Below are positions 13,301 to 32,500 of a stretch of 64,000 nucleotides of DNA, in pieces. The notes under the pieces were generated by a model. That model made no database searches. It saw nothing but the letters and a program-made list of their open reading frames with translations, and was not told the origin of the DNA. Where the stretch lies: NCBI RefSeq assembly GCF_901709675.1, contig NC_051106.1, positions 7,762,001 to 7,826,000 of the forward strand, in the 5' to 3' direction. The position numbers and the translations under genes were made by a program. The DNA comes from Syngnathus acus (lineage: Eukaryota; Chordata; Actinopteri; Syngnathiformes; Syngnathidae). Each line of letters opens with the position of its first letter. The stretch's first letter is position 1.

Positions 13301-16300
13301 TCTGAAAAATGCAATGTATGATAGCCTCACTGTATGCTAGCAGAGGCAGTGTTGCTTACATGTGTTTACTGGTGCAAGAAAAAAGATTTTCGAGGCAAAA
13401 AGGTGTACGATCAAAGTTGTCTAAAAGCCCAGCTGGGATTCAACAGAGCGTTCAACCGTGTGATGCTTTTAGGTTCAACACGCACTCGCGTACAATACGA
13501 TCTCACACAAACAAACACACGCACACACTATTTGATTCCAACTGACTTGAATGTTAGTGTATAGACACCATGAACACATGAAGCCAGTTTTAGTTAGAAA
13601 AATGGAATTTGTTTGGCATTTCCAAGATAAGTAGACCCACCAAAAAGTCTCCAGGAGATTTGCTCATCAAATGTAAATAATGTACACGAAACTATGCTAA
13701 CTACGGTAGTTGACATTAGCACCAGGTCTAATTTCTTCAAGGCCGTCTAATAAAGATCAAATAAGTTGTGAGGAGTGTCACATGGGCTAAATGTGGAGTG
13801 TCACATGGGCTAAACTAGCTAAAACATTATCTGGTTATGTTAAAAATGGAAAGTTTGCAACGTTTCCTGTGCCACGAACTTGAAGCCACCGTATTGAGCC
13901 ACTTCTCGAGGCTATGAGGCCTTCGCGACGCTTTCATGTTTGTTTGCGAGCGTGCTCCGTCTTCTCAAGCTTGCATATATCCTGATGTTTTTTTTTTCCC
14001 GTATCTTTCCCTTAACCGCTTTCCGACCATGATTAAAAATGGATGGGAAGTTTGTATGGCGCGAGGCAATTCATTCTGCCAGTCAAGCGAGGAGCTGCCG
14101 CAATGAATGAGCGTGTTGTTTTTTTCTGGGAAAGTGAAGATGGCGGGACGAGTAAGGAGGGAGGAGGAGGAGGTGGGAAGTGGATGCACGGGGTTAACGC
14201 CGGGTTAAAGCCGGCTGCCTTGTCGGGCCAAGCAGAGTTCAGTGGCACAGAAGTTGGGGGAAATCGCAGGTAGACGAGAAGTGAAATGGAGTGTCATCAT
14301 CGCCTTTTTCATGGTGGCAATTTATGGGAGACTGGCTGGCTTCCACTCTGCTGTCTGCTATCGAGTCTTTGGGGATAGACATAGAAGTGAGAGATGCCTC
14401 CTCCTCACTGTGACTGCCACTCACTTGCTTTATTTACCTGGCGGTGGAATTCATCATTCACTCACAATTGAATGAGATCCAGCAGACATGTTTACAATCA
14501 GCCAATGTTGGCACATGGAGATCGTCATCTGCAATTCTGTCGAACAAACACATTAAAACGGAGTAGTTCTAAATTTAAACACCGTTCATTGGTGGAGCTA
14601 GAGGGGGGGCCGTGAGGGCACCCCCCCCCCCCCTCGGTAATCTATGATTGATAGTATAATCTTTTTGATGAGAAATAAATTAGCAAAAGGTTAATGATCA
14701 TTTGTTTTGTAGGGAGAGCCTAAGAAAACAATGACGGTTGTTGGAAACCAAAATAAAAGTGAAAGAATTTATATTGGGTTCTGTCACGTTATCCCCAAAT
14801 AGATAATTGTTTGAGCAACTGGGAAGACTCGCAGGCGTACACGTTTGGCAGGGCGGTCAATAATTGATACCAGCAATATGCTATTGCTGCCTCCCACTTT
14901 TTCATATCGAGTAAACAATTGGTAAAAGTTTCAAGGCTTGTTTTAAAAAGAACTTTTCTCCAGTCTGTGCTGCGGGCCACAAATCAATGGGATGGGGGAA
15001 AAAACAAAAAACAAACCCAAAGCGGGCTCATGAATGAAACAACAAGTGCGATTGATATTTCATTAATGCTGCTGAAAGAAGCCAAAATAAAGCACACAAA
15101 GGGTCTTTAGATGATGGCTTCATGCTTGTGCTCTGAATGCATTCGTGTCAACCATCTCAACTGCTGCCAGATGAAACGATGCCATTGTGTCGGCTTCACA
15201 AGGCAAACGCTGGCAACCAATCAAGAGGAATAGGCAAGAAGCGTACACGCGCTCAGACACACGTGCGCATACATCCTCGATGTAAACACGGGATTTAGCA
15301 GAAACCGCTCGGATCTGTTTCCAGGAATTTGTTCTTGTTGCGTTGTGTACACCAGGCAAAATGTCCACACCATATACAAGAAACACACAACTCGAACAAA
15401 CACCCAACAACTGTTATTTGTGTTTGTATACTAGAAACTATTGTATAGTTATGACAAAGGTCTCACACACACACACACAGTAAAAATCAGACATAAAAAC
15501 AAAGACAGCTCAAACAATGAATTTTGCACCAAAAACAGTAAGCACTGTAAAACACGGAATAAAAATCTGTTTTTAGAAGGGTCCTAAAAATAGGGAGTGA
15601 GGACTGCAAAGGGTACCATTTTTGTTTTAGGGGGGTCGGAGGTAAGCCATTTTTCCCAAATACTGATAAACCCATCCAACATTATATAATATGGTACAAG
15701 CGTGTAAATCCAAACGACCGCCGGCGGCTTCTTGTTCTTTGAAGTACTCCTGAGTTACTCAGCTCACTAATCGCACACAAAGTACCGTATACCAGGGGTC
15801 ATTCATTCCCAGCCGTACAGCATACATCTTTTATTCAGCGCGCATGTTAAAGACACAAAAGGGCTGCATGTTTGCAACTCATACGTCTTGATTTGGCTCC
15901 CGTATTGAGGAACGAGGGCTAGCCGGGGTGACAAATGAGGCGCACGTCGGGCGTGACCTCGCTGAGGTGCCACCACTGTCTGTTAGAAGCTCTCCTGGGA
16001 GCAATGCTGAGAAATAGCTCGGGTAGGGAGACAGGCTGACCTGTGCGTGTTATTAGGAATGAGGATGTTATTGTAAGAAAAAGATAAACTGGCGGCAGTC
16101 CAGAGGACACGCTTTAACCCGGACATGCTGCTCGTTTGCAAACACACATCGTATGTTCCGGGTCAGCTTTGCCCAAGAATAGACTTTGTCGATATCAAAT
16201 CAGGACCAAGATGTACAGAGAAAGTAAACGAAGTATATTTCCTTAATGTCTGACAATACGACGACAGTAAACGCATCTGAGCTCTAGGCGGCCTCTGCAG

Positions 16301-17997
16301 TTTCATTTAAAGCAGCAATACGTCGTAATTGTACCTTGAAATGACAGCTCGCAAAATCATCGGGGCAGAGAGGCGCTTTGGAATAAGAAGAACAGAACAC
16401 CTTTGTCATTGCCATGGCGACCACGCATTGCCTGCTTTATGGTCACGTCAAAAATATTCTATCGCTGGACAATCCTAGAATAAAATCAAATAAAATGGAC
16501 GTTTGTATGTGACTGAGCACTGTTTTCTGACACGTATATAAAACGGTCTGTTACACAACTTTTGCATGAGTAAGTGAAGGAGGAAAAGGAGGAGATGAAT
16601 CAGCGGCACATGTAATTGCCAGAATATTCCATCAGCGCTGCGCCTAAAAATAGTCATGATGAAAGAAAATGCCGTGAATAATTTTTTTGACAGGACCCAA
16701 AAATGGGGAGGGGAGGGGGGGAGCGGACATCGCTGCCGCTGTCTTGCCGCGGTCACTACATCACGCACGTCAGCGTCAATTATATTAAAACGGCGCCAGG
16801 CCTCACCAGGCGGACTATAATTGTCTTTACAAGGTCAGAGCGTGAGCTTTTATATATTTTTTAATTTCAAGACATTCGCCCATTTTCTCCGCTAAAATGA
16901 TTGTACAAAGGCAGGCTCGCCCTCAGGGGGCCCCGCATTTCTTTCATGCTCTTAAGTACAACGGAAAGAAGGGCCAGAAAAAAAAAGGAGCAGAATGGAA
17001 TGGGAAGCCTGCCAGTGATGCTGAGTGACACGAGGACCGATGACTGCTCAATGACGACATGAAGAATGAGTGACGGCCAGTGAGTGATAATGACCAATGA
17101 CAGAATCAACAGTGACTGATACAGAAAAGGTTGAAGGATGTTGAGGACTACTGATGAGGAAGGTGCGTTCGAGGAAGGTGCGCCCAAATCCCCCCCGCTG
17201 CGTGATGAGAGCCGGGTTGCAATCCCACCCGCCAGACTTCTTGCCCCCCACCCGTCCGTTGCCATGGCAAAGCGGCACTTATTCTCATTCCGCTGGCGAC
17301 GAGCTCAACGTGTACCCGGCAAACACGGCGAAACGCTCTCGCACGTGCGCATGAATCCTTCAAGGGGCATATTTGCAAGCGCCGCCGGACGTGTTAACAC
17401 AAACGCGCGCGCGCGCAGAAGACAAATGCGCTGTTTGCCGTGCGCAAGCATAGGGGAGCCTTTCAGGCGCTTTTACGAGGCCGCTGACTTGAATGCAGAT
17501 TGCTGCATCAACCATCTGCCAGCTGACTCATTTGCACGACCACAGTATGGAAGTCAAAAGTCTATTGGAGGGATGAAGTGCGGTGGGGTAGCAAACTTTC
17601 ACGCAAAGTAGCTTCCGGGCCTGGGGGACGATGGCCCTCTTGAGCAGTCGCAGGAGTTATTTCCAGTTTCATTCGAGCCTTAGTTAAAACAACAACAATC
17701 ATTAAAAAAAACTCTATTTGCACAGCCATTTATGTCCAACGGGTGCCGCTCGGCTAATGTTTGCTAATAAATAGCTAATGCACCTCGGTGCTGGTTTGCT
17801 GTTTGCCTGCTGAAATGGATATTGTTAAAAATCAACAAAGCGGCCGGATGCGCCCGTGTGTTTGACAGATAGACGCACGCCAGTTCACTCAAATTGGATG
17901 CTGCGTAAATGAGGGCTCAACAGTAAACGTTACCCCCCTCGCGCCATGATGCTACCTAAATAGTTCCTGCTGACCTCCAGACGTTGGCAGGTTCTTG
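10307..17997. other. Intergenic, no gene seen
   Basis: No open frame here shows a protein family. Features seen are pyrimidine-rich stretches at 10440-10700 and 11700-11970, AT-rich AAATA sequence at 12165-12245, a GATGGA-rich stretch near 12690-12735, a 20-bp direct repeat at 13772-13814, and C runs near 14620. Nothing else was recognised. Confidence 0.55.
13772..13814. repeat. Perfect 20-bp direct repeat, period 23
   Basis: The 20-mer 'ggagtgtcacatgggctaaa' occurs at 13772-13791 and again at 13795-13814, separated by three bases. Probably a local duplication. Confidence 0.95.
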
Positions 17998-18023
17998 CAC
18001 ACACACACACACACACACACACA
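17998..18023. repeat. (CA)n microsatellite
   Basis: A pure dinucleotide run of about 26 bp; a second short run lies at about 18070-18084. Confidence 0.95.
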
Positions 18024-19895
18024 TGCCTCATTATGTTTTGGTCAATACATTGATTAGCTAAGGGAAGAAAACACACACACACACTCTTGCGCGACAATTT
18101 TGTAAGCGCTAACCGCCGCTGAGCTTTTATTGGACTGTAATCATTTGTCGGATGCAAGAGGCCAACACTGACAACGGCTTTACGTCACTGAAAGTAGAAC
18201 GAGCTAATACCACAATATGCCGCTAAAGTCCTGTCTAAACTGGTAAATAATAATGTGTCTTGGAAGTGATCCGTCACGACTGAGAGTTTTGTTAGCGGTT
18301 AGCAGCTAAGTTTAGCCTGGGTTGTCAGTGGAATTTATGGAGAGTCTTTGCTACTTCTGGTGGTCTTTGGAAATGGATGGACAGGGTCTGTCCTTTAGAA
18401 AATAAATACATAAATAAAATTGGAATGAGGCTGTAACGTGGAAAAACAGTGTTTAACATTGAGTTGCCTCGTAATCACAAACATACAATTGTGACTTGTG
18501 ATGCTAAGATAACCTTGGGTAATGAGCCACATGCTGCTTCGCACGTACACACCAAAGAGCACTCAGAGCCCATTGAGGACCATTGCTAAACAGGAAGCCA
18601 TCTAATCACTGTGGCAATCTGAACCTGGACACACACACACACCCCACGCACACACACACAAAGGGAGGAAGCGAAGCAGAATGGTGTCGAGCGACATGTG
18701 ATGAGATAAAGAATTGGTCGTTCTTTTCATCGGCCTCGCTCAAAGGCGAACGGGATGAGGATGGTGGGAGCGGGTGTGGGGGGGGGGTGTGGTGTCATGG
18801 ATGACAGGAAGGGGTGAGGAGGCCAGATGGAGACATAGCTGCAGGGAAAGGACGAAAAAGAACAAGAAGGTGGCGGAATGGTATGTCAAGGACAAAACGG
18901 GAGAGGAGAATGGAGCCATGTAATTGGGTACCGTCTCGTTTCACTATCCTTCAAATTTGTGTACAACCACAACACAATTTCTACGACTGCCGTTGTTAGT
19001 GAGGGCCACTTCCACATTCCAGGGTCGCATCAGCGTGCGGAAATTCTCCTCACAGGTGTGCAAAAAAAATAGTTTCATTCACTGTTTGACCGTCATCATG
19101 TCTCTGTGTTGGGATGGTGAGTCAAGGTCAAAATGAGGACTGAGACTTAAGCGACGTAATCCTATCAGAAGTCCATTTTTAATTAAATGGCTTTCATATA
19201 AACTCTCGCTCCTTTTTTCTCAGACGTTTTTTCCCATCGCATATCTTCTGCCGTCTTTCCCATGCTTCAGCTATTTAAAAAAAAAAAAAAAAATGAATGG
19301 CTTGTTTCACTCTTATCGGCCTATATGAAAGCTGCGGTGGCGGACGAGGGGGGGTAAACATCAGCCAATTGTGCGTGTGAACTTGAACGGGCATTCCGCC
19401 TTTGACCCCAAAGTACCAAACAACATCGGCAGTCATCAAAGTTTAGAATGGCTCTTTTGATGGGAGTACGTTTTTGGCCCTCCTTCAAAGTGGAACTTCA
19501 AATCTATTTTAAAAGAGGCCGAACGGACTGTTTAGTCTGTGACGGAAGTGAAACGAGGCCCTACGATGATAAGAGTAGCGTGCGTGTCGGCGTTTCGCCG
19601 CGTTGGGGGGAATGTTCTGAAGCTCATTAGTTGATGAAGCGATGAGGTTTTTTTCTCTTTTTCTGTCCTGTCTTTAATTCGCTGGAAAAAAAATAAGGAA
19701 AAGAAAAAGTAATTAATCGCCAACTTCCAGGACCTCTCGGGGGCAGTCCCCTCCAAACAACCGGGAAGCTTTTATTGTGGAAAATCTCTCCACCGGCTAA
19801 ACGTCTCAAGGATTAAATGTGGGACCAAAATAATCGGAACGGCGTAAGCCTTCACGTTTTTCTCTGTCTTCACTAAAACTGCAAGACCAGTTTGA
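18024..19895. other. Intergenic, no gene seen
   Basis: Contains broken CA tracts near 18630-18660, a G run near 18779-18788 and a poly-A run at 19277-19293. No coding or RNA signal was recognised. Confidence 0.55.
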
Positions 19896-19960
19896 CATCC
19901 ATCCATCCATCCATCCATCCATCCATCCATCCATCCATCCATCCATCCATCCATCCATCC
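19896..19960. repeat. (ATCC)n tetranucleotide microsatellite, about 16 copies
   Basis: An uninterrupted ATCC/CATC array. The apparent MDGW repeat protein on the minus strand is an artefact of this array. Confidence 0.98.
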
Positions 19961-26496
<6,536 letters not shown>

Positions 26497-28182
26497 GTAG
26501 TTTGAATGTATCTGTGATTGAGCACGGCGGTTGACAAGGAAGACAGCAAAATATTCAAAGGTATTCTATGAAAAGATTCAAGGTGAATTCGAGGGATTTG
26601 ATAGAAAAAAAATCCGTGACTGGAGGAAATGATCATGTGATCAAGTGGTTGCATCAAAGGCTGAGCTTTTTTTTTGGCTTTTGTCAAATTAAAAAAAGAG
26701 AAGAAGAAAAAAGAACATCCAGTACATGGAAAAGTTTGTGAAGCAAAGCAATAAAAAGGTTGTGTATTACCGTGGAAAGTAAAATGAGAGGCGGAAGGAA
26801 GAGGACGGGGGGGGCTGGGGGTTGAGGGTCGACGTTTTATTAGAAAGCTGCTAAACTGATGCCACACACACACACACACACACACACACAACAACTTGAC
26901 TCATCCACTCACAACGGTTAGATAACATCAAACTATAACTGTCTGGCTTTGTGGATTCTGTATGAAACGGAAATGGACTTCACGGTATAGCGTGATGGAT
27001 TCTTCGGCTACGTTTTCTGTTTTATTTATTGTACTGCAACAATAACAACGCCACAGCTAGTAACTAGTCCTCACCTTAGTAGCGTCATAGATTTCAATGA
27101 CTGAGCAGATAAATGGCTTCTGTGGATCACCTTTTATTCAATAAGAAGATAAAAACATACTTTTGCTCAGCTTGGAGCAGCCTTGATTTTTTTTTTTAAT
27201 GCATTCAACTGACTATGCACTTATCGGATTTTTCTTAGTTTGAGGTTCTACTGTAGTTTCTTGAATTTAGGCTTGTTGTAAAAGCACACTTGATTTTAGT
27301 GTATTTCCTTAACAAATGTTTATTTTCGGTGTTAGTTTTAGTTATGGGGTAAGTTTCATTAGTTGTAAGAACTTTGGTTCAAGATAGCTAGCTAGAAAGC
27401 GAGCTACTTAAATAGCTAGCTAGCTATCTTGCTATGCCACGTTGTGATTGGTCAGTACAACTAACAAACTCCCGTTCATTCCATATTTCATTCTGGAATA
27501 ATCCAGCATACGCCAAAGTGTCATGTTTTCCACAAGGACCCAGTTCTAAATGAGCTGGGGGTGGCGGCATCCTCACGGGGGCTCCCAGGCTTTCTCCCTC
27601 GGAACTCTCTACAAAGGTAATCAGACGCAAAACACATCTTCCTTATCTGCGGCCCGCTCCTAACAAGCACATAATTGCTAATATCTTTGCTGAGACGGAG
27701 AAGGAACACCCCGGAGATGAGCTATGTATATACAGCCTGATGGAGAGATAAGAGTGCGTTGCTATAGAAACTAAGATTTTTTCTTAGTGTGCTGGCGTGT
27801 GCAACACGCACACACTCACATATGCACAAACACAACCCGCAGGGAAACTACTTGAAAAGTTTGTTTGCTTTTCTTTTTCTGCAGTCAAGATGAATTGTTT
27901 TGAGCACGGGAAATAATTGGAGTAAAAGGTGCTTGTTTACATTTTTAGGGAGGCGTTTTAACAACCACATTTGAGGATGATATTTGTTTTGAACGGCTCC
28001 ATTTGAATCTCGTGAACTAAAATAAGTCGTTCGGACGAATATCGTGTACTGAATTTACTTTTGCTTCTTAGTTTACGTTGAACACATGCATATAGTCAAC
28101 AAAGTAGAAATGGAGAAAAAAGAAAAAAACAACTAACTTTTCTCATTCAGGTGCTTCTTTCTCATGTGAGTCATTGGTACTG

Positions 28183-28199
28183 CAGCGCCCCCTAGCGTC
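28183..28199 (-). promoter_or_regulatory. CTCF-like motif
   Basis: The minus strand reads GACGCTAGGGGGCGCTG. This agrees with the CTAGGGGGCGCT part of the vertebrate CTCF consensus, but the 5' CCA is replaced by ACG. Sequence match only. Confidence 0.35.
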
Positions 28200-29483
28200 A
28201 GGGAGGACTATCGATGCTCAGAGCTAGAATCTCGATAGGGTATACTTATCCTCTTATTAGTATTATCTATGTCTGCTATCTGAGTTTTATTTTTTGATGA
28301 CAACCTATTAATTAAAACCTGCCAAGTAAGACGCACGGAAAATAACACATTTGTCCACGCATGTGTGTTGTCCCCATGGCGACTGGCTCACCTTGCTGTC
28401 AGCTTGAGCACGGCGCCAAGATGGGAGAAGCAGGAGGAGCGTATATGTGCATGGATAATGTAATTCCACTTCACCAGATGGCCCAGCTTTTCTGCAGAAG
28501 AAAAAAAAATAATCCAACATTTATTATTTTTTGGAGCTTATCCGCTCCCTCATCCCTCCTAAGTCCTGCACTCGTGCTTCTCTTCTTCTGCATCATTCCC
28601 TCATGTTTAACTTAGCTTGGCGTTTTTCATCAGAGGAGGCTTTCCAGCCCTTCTTCCTTTCCCGAGTCGACATGTGATCTTAAGCGACCGCTCATTATCA
28701 TCGATCAATGGCTCGCCTTCCGACACAGCATTTCAGCACTTCTGTTGTGCAACGGTGATGCGATCGCACACACGCACACACTGGGACCTCGAGATCCCAC
28801 TTGGCTTTTATCTGTGCGCCATCTGGATCAATCACATAGACTTTATGTCCGATTTAAGACTGACATGTTTCCTGCTCTCTGCTGTAAATAAGAAGAGAGA
28901 GGGCGATGGTTGGTGTGACCCAACGTAAGGTTAGACCAGGTTCGAACCTCAGCAAGTTGGCTTTGAAATGGTAAATAGACGCTTTCCCGAAAGACGCCGT
29001 GGTAAAAAAATCAAAATAATAAAAAACAGGTTGTGTAATTATGAAAGTGTTAGCACACACAGTCTTGCAGTTTTGAGGTTCTGGTTGAACTGATTAAATT
29101 GACCTCTAAAGTGACCTCATAAGTGTTAATGTGAGCGTGAATGGTTGTATTTGTGCTATTTTTCAGGATTCCAATATTTTCCTTGCATCGATTCCAAAGC
29201 AAGGCTTCAATGCAATTCAATCACCATTTATTTGTTCAGACGAGGAAGAAGACGAGCATGTTGATAAGTTGATAAAATGCCAACTATAGTGAGCTTTAGC
29301 GTTTGAAGATCATTTAAAATGTCGAAACATTGCTGAATGTCAAAACATATTACTTTCGCATCGAGCCTGCTTCTATCTGTCGCTCGTCTCCACAAAGTAC
29401 ACACACACAGACACACACACACTGGAGGTGGCAATTTTACTTTTGACCTTTGAGTGCACACCTTTTAGTGCAGTCCATAGACC

Positions 29484-29501
29484 TGGCCAGTAGGGGGCAC
29501 A
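29484..29501 (+). promoter_or_regulatory. CTCF-like motif
   Basis: The plus strand reads TGGCCAGTAGGGGGCACA, close to the vertebrate CTCF consensus TGGCCASYAGRGGGCRC. Sequence match only; no occupancy data. Confidence 0.42.
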
Positions 29502-32500
29502 CAAATTGAAAATACTAAACTATGGTCAGAAATGAACTAGAAAAACAAATAACAAACCAAGGTTTAATTTTTTATACTTGTTGATTTTTTTTTGTTAAAT
29601 GCAATTAGCTTTTTTGTAGCATCGCTTCATTCATCTGTACAAAATTGGCCATGGTATAGCTCATCACCAAATTTGGCCATAGTACATGCTGACAGCATGC
29701 TTATTAATAGAGTCCCTGTGAATAATTTCTTAGCTGGGAAGCATTTTTGGCAGAATGCTACAAGGCAATTGCCAAGGAATGCATTTCCCATTTCCCAAGA
29801 AACTTTTAACATCTTTGGAATTTTGGGTTGTTCTCATAGAAAACACTTTTTCAAGAATTTTGGGGGAGGATTTGTTTTGCTTTTCTAATCGACATCAATT
29901 ATAAGCAAATTCTTCAGAGGCCGGCCCGGTCCACATCCCTGGCAATTCATGCTACGGCGTTAGCTCGTTGGCCGCTCAGATTATGCTGGTTAAAACCCAT
30001 TTCCCGTCTTTTGGTTGTGTTTTCCCCGCCCGCATATGAAAGCTGTTATTTCAGTCCCTTCAGTGACTCTCGGCTTATTAGAACAACACATCACATCTGG
30101 AGGCGTCAGCAAAAGGGGTCAGCAGTATGAGCTTTGCACAATAGGGCCAATAAAGAATAAGCTGATTTATTGCTGGAAATACACCATTGCAGTCCTGTAG
30201 AGCTCCGCCTCTTTTTTCACACCTTGCTCTCCTTTTTGTTGACTAGTTCACAACACAATGTGGTGTTTCCCTCCTGACCTGTGTGAGAATTATTTTTCTC
30301 CCTGCTCTTTCCCCATTGCTGAATAGTTTCAGGCTATTATAGAAGCAATGCTACCCGGGGGAGGGAGGCATTCGAAGTGTTGGATCGGCCAAGAGCCAAG
30401 GGACTGATGAGAACGCCCGCCTCCGCCTGACCCCCCCTAACCCACCCCGGGCTGCACATCTCGATTCAAACCGCCATGGGCGAGCATGCGGGCAATAAAA
30501 TTCCTTTTGTGAATACAGTTGAGACGATATCGCCACAAGGTGCTCTTGGGACGTCTTTATTTCACTTGCACAAAAAAAGTTCCCCATCGAACTATCTCAG
30601 TCTACCTCCCTGACTCATTCATTCGAATCATATAATTCACCACCAATATTTTGAAAATATAAAATAATAAAGTATCCTTCGGACCACTCTATGCAGATTT
30701 CCGAGTCCGAAAAAGAGCGATGGCTCTGTTTTTGCTATGTAATCCAGATGAATGGACAAGCCGCACTTTGCAGCGCAAACTTTTTCATCTTGTCACACTT
30801 TGTCACTTTCATTTGTTTGCTGTGAGCAATGAACACACATTTGTATAAACAGCTGGGAAAATGTGCTCTCACTCTCTGTAGGCTATGAACTGGAGAGGGT
30901 GTAATTCATCATGAACATGACAAATTACTCCGGGTGCTGTTGAGGACCGGAGTGCTCGGACGCTCGAGTGCGTGTGCGTGCTTGTGTGTGACTTTGCCTA
31001 CTTTAGGGGAGACATTTTGCACTAAAGAATAATTAAACGGTAGACAAATGTTGCTGGAGCTTAGTTGCCGACATATGTTGAGGAAAATTAAACAAATAAT
31101 TCCATGTAATTTGTCCATTAGCTTAATGCAAACACACACCAATCTTGTGATCTGATATGCACAGGTGTGTCTCGTGTTTTTCCACCTCACTTGTTCATGA
31201 CCTCTTTAGAACCTTCACTGCTGACCTTTGCTAAGATCTGTATTTATTTGTGCGTACGTGTGCATATCTGGTTCCATGTTTGTTTCCATGCGGGTGTGTT
31301 GCTGAGTTCCAAAAGCAAGCAGGACTCACAGACAATTTCATAATATGGGCTAGTTGGGGAAGTGAAAAGTAAGCACTTACACAGCAGTATTTTTTGTTTT
31401 ATATGGCAAGTTTGTTAAAAATAAACAGACTTAGTAGGGTGGCACACACGCACATATTCACACACACAAAAATAATTACGCCAACTAATCTAAAAACATC
31501 ATTGTCATCATTATTATTATTATGAAAACCTGATGTCCTAGAAAAAAACAAGGCGTATTTTGAATCAACAAAAGCAGCGTTGAGCATTTAGCTTTTTTAA
31601 ATAAAAAAATAAAAATGATGATGAATGATTCCTACTCCAAAAATATGCTGTCCAAGGGATTTCAGCAGCACATTATTATCACCGCAGATAAATGTATGTC
31701 TCCCCAAATGCTAAGAGGTGTCCAGCGGACCTGTGCAGCCATTGGCAAACAAATAGATTCAACACACAATCAAATAGATATGAATTGCCTGAGAGCAACT
31801 TGTACACGAGCGTTCCTTTATGGCCACAAAGCTGTTCCAAATAAATTGCCTACACACGGAAGCAAAGGAGGGAAAAACCCATCAGCAGCAGTCACTTTAT
31901 CACGCAAGCCAAGGAAAGAAGAAAAAAAAAAAGTCTGGAGCAAAAGAGGAGAGGGAGAATGGAGCAGAATCGATATTCCAATAGTCCCTTGTCTGCTCCG
32001 CTGGCCCCCGATGTTATCCCGCATCATTGCGGCGGACACGGAGAAGACAAATGACTATTGTGTCGGGGAACACAGGTGCCGGGGGTGGACCGGTGGAATT
32101 GGAGGGTGATGGGGACACAAGATGTACTGTTCGCTGCTAATATTAGCGCTGACAGTGACAGTGTCTTTTGGCACGTGACGGCTGGAGAGTGAGACCAAAA
32201 AAAAATCCAATTTGTACTAAAGATCCTTCAGCGAAAAGCGGAGAAGATCAGCCTGCAGATGCGTCAAAAAAGATCGACTATTAAAAGTACATTTGAAACG
32301 GGAACATGATGGCAAAATTCATTTCTTATTTTTTTTATTTCAGTCCAGTGTAAGGCTGGATAAGTAATAGAAATGTCATTGTATTTCGATTTTGACTTCT
32401 CTCGATCATAAAGACATTACAATCTAAGAAAAACGATAAATGCGCTGAACAGCGTCGCTGAAATCCCATTGACAGGCTAATAAAAAAATTAGCATCAAGT

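Noticed and set aside
19772-19954. MDGW repeat protein
   Set aside because: Direct translation of the ATCC microsatellite.
31615-32109. 164-residue plus-strand ORF
   Set aside because: No motif, no splice context and no similarity to a known family.
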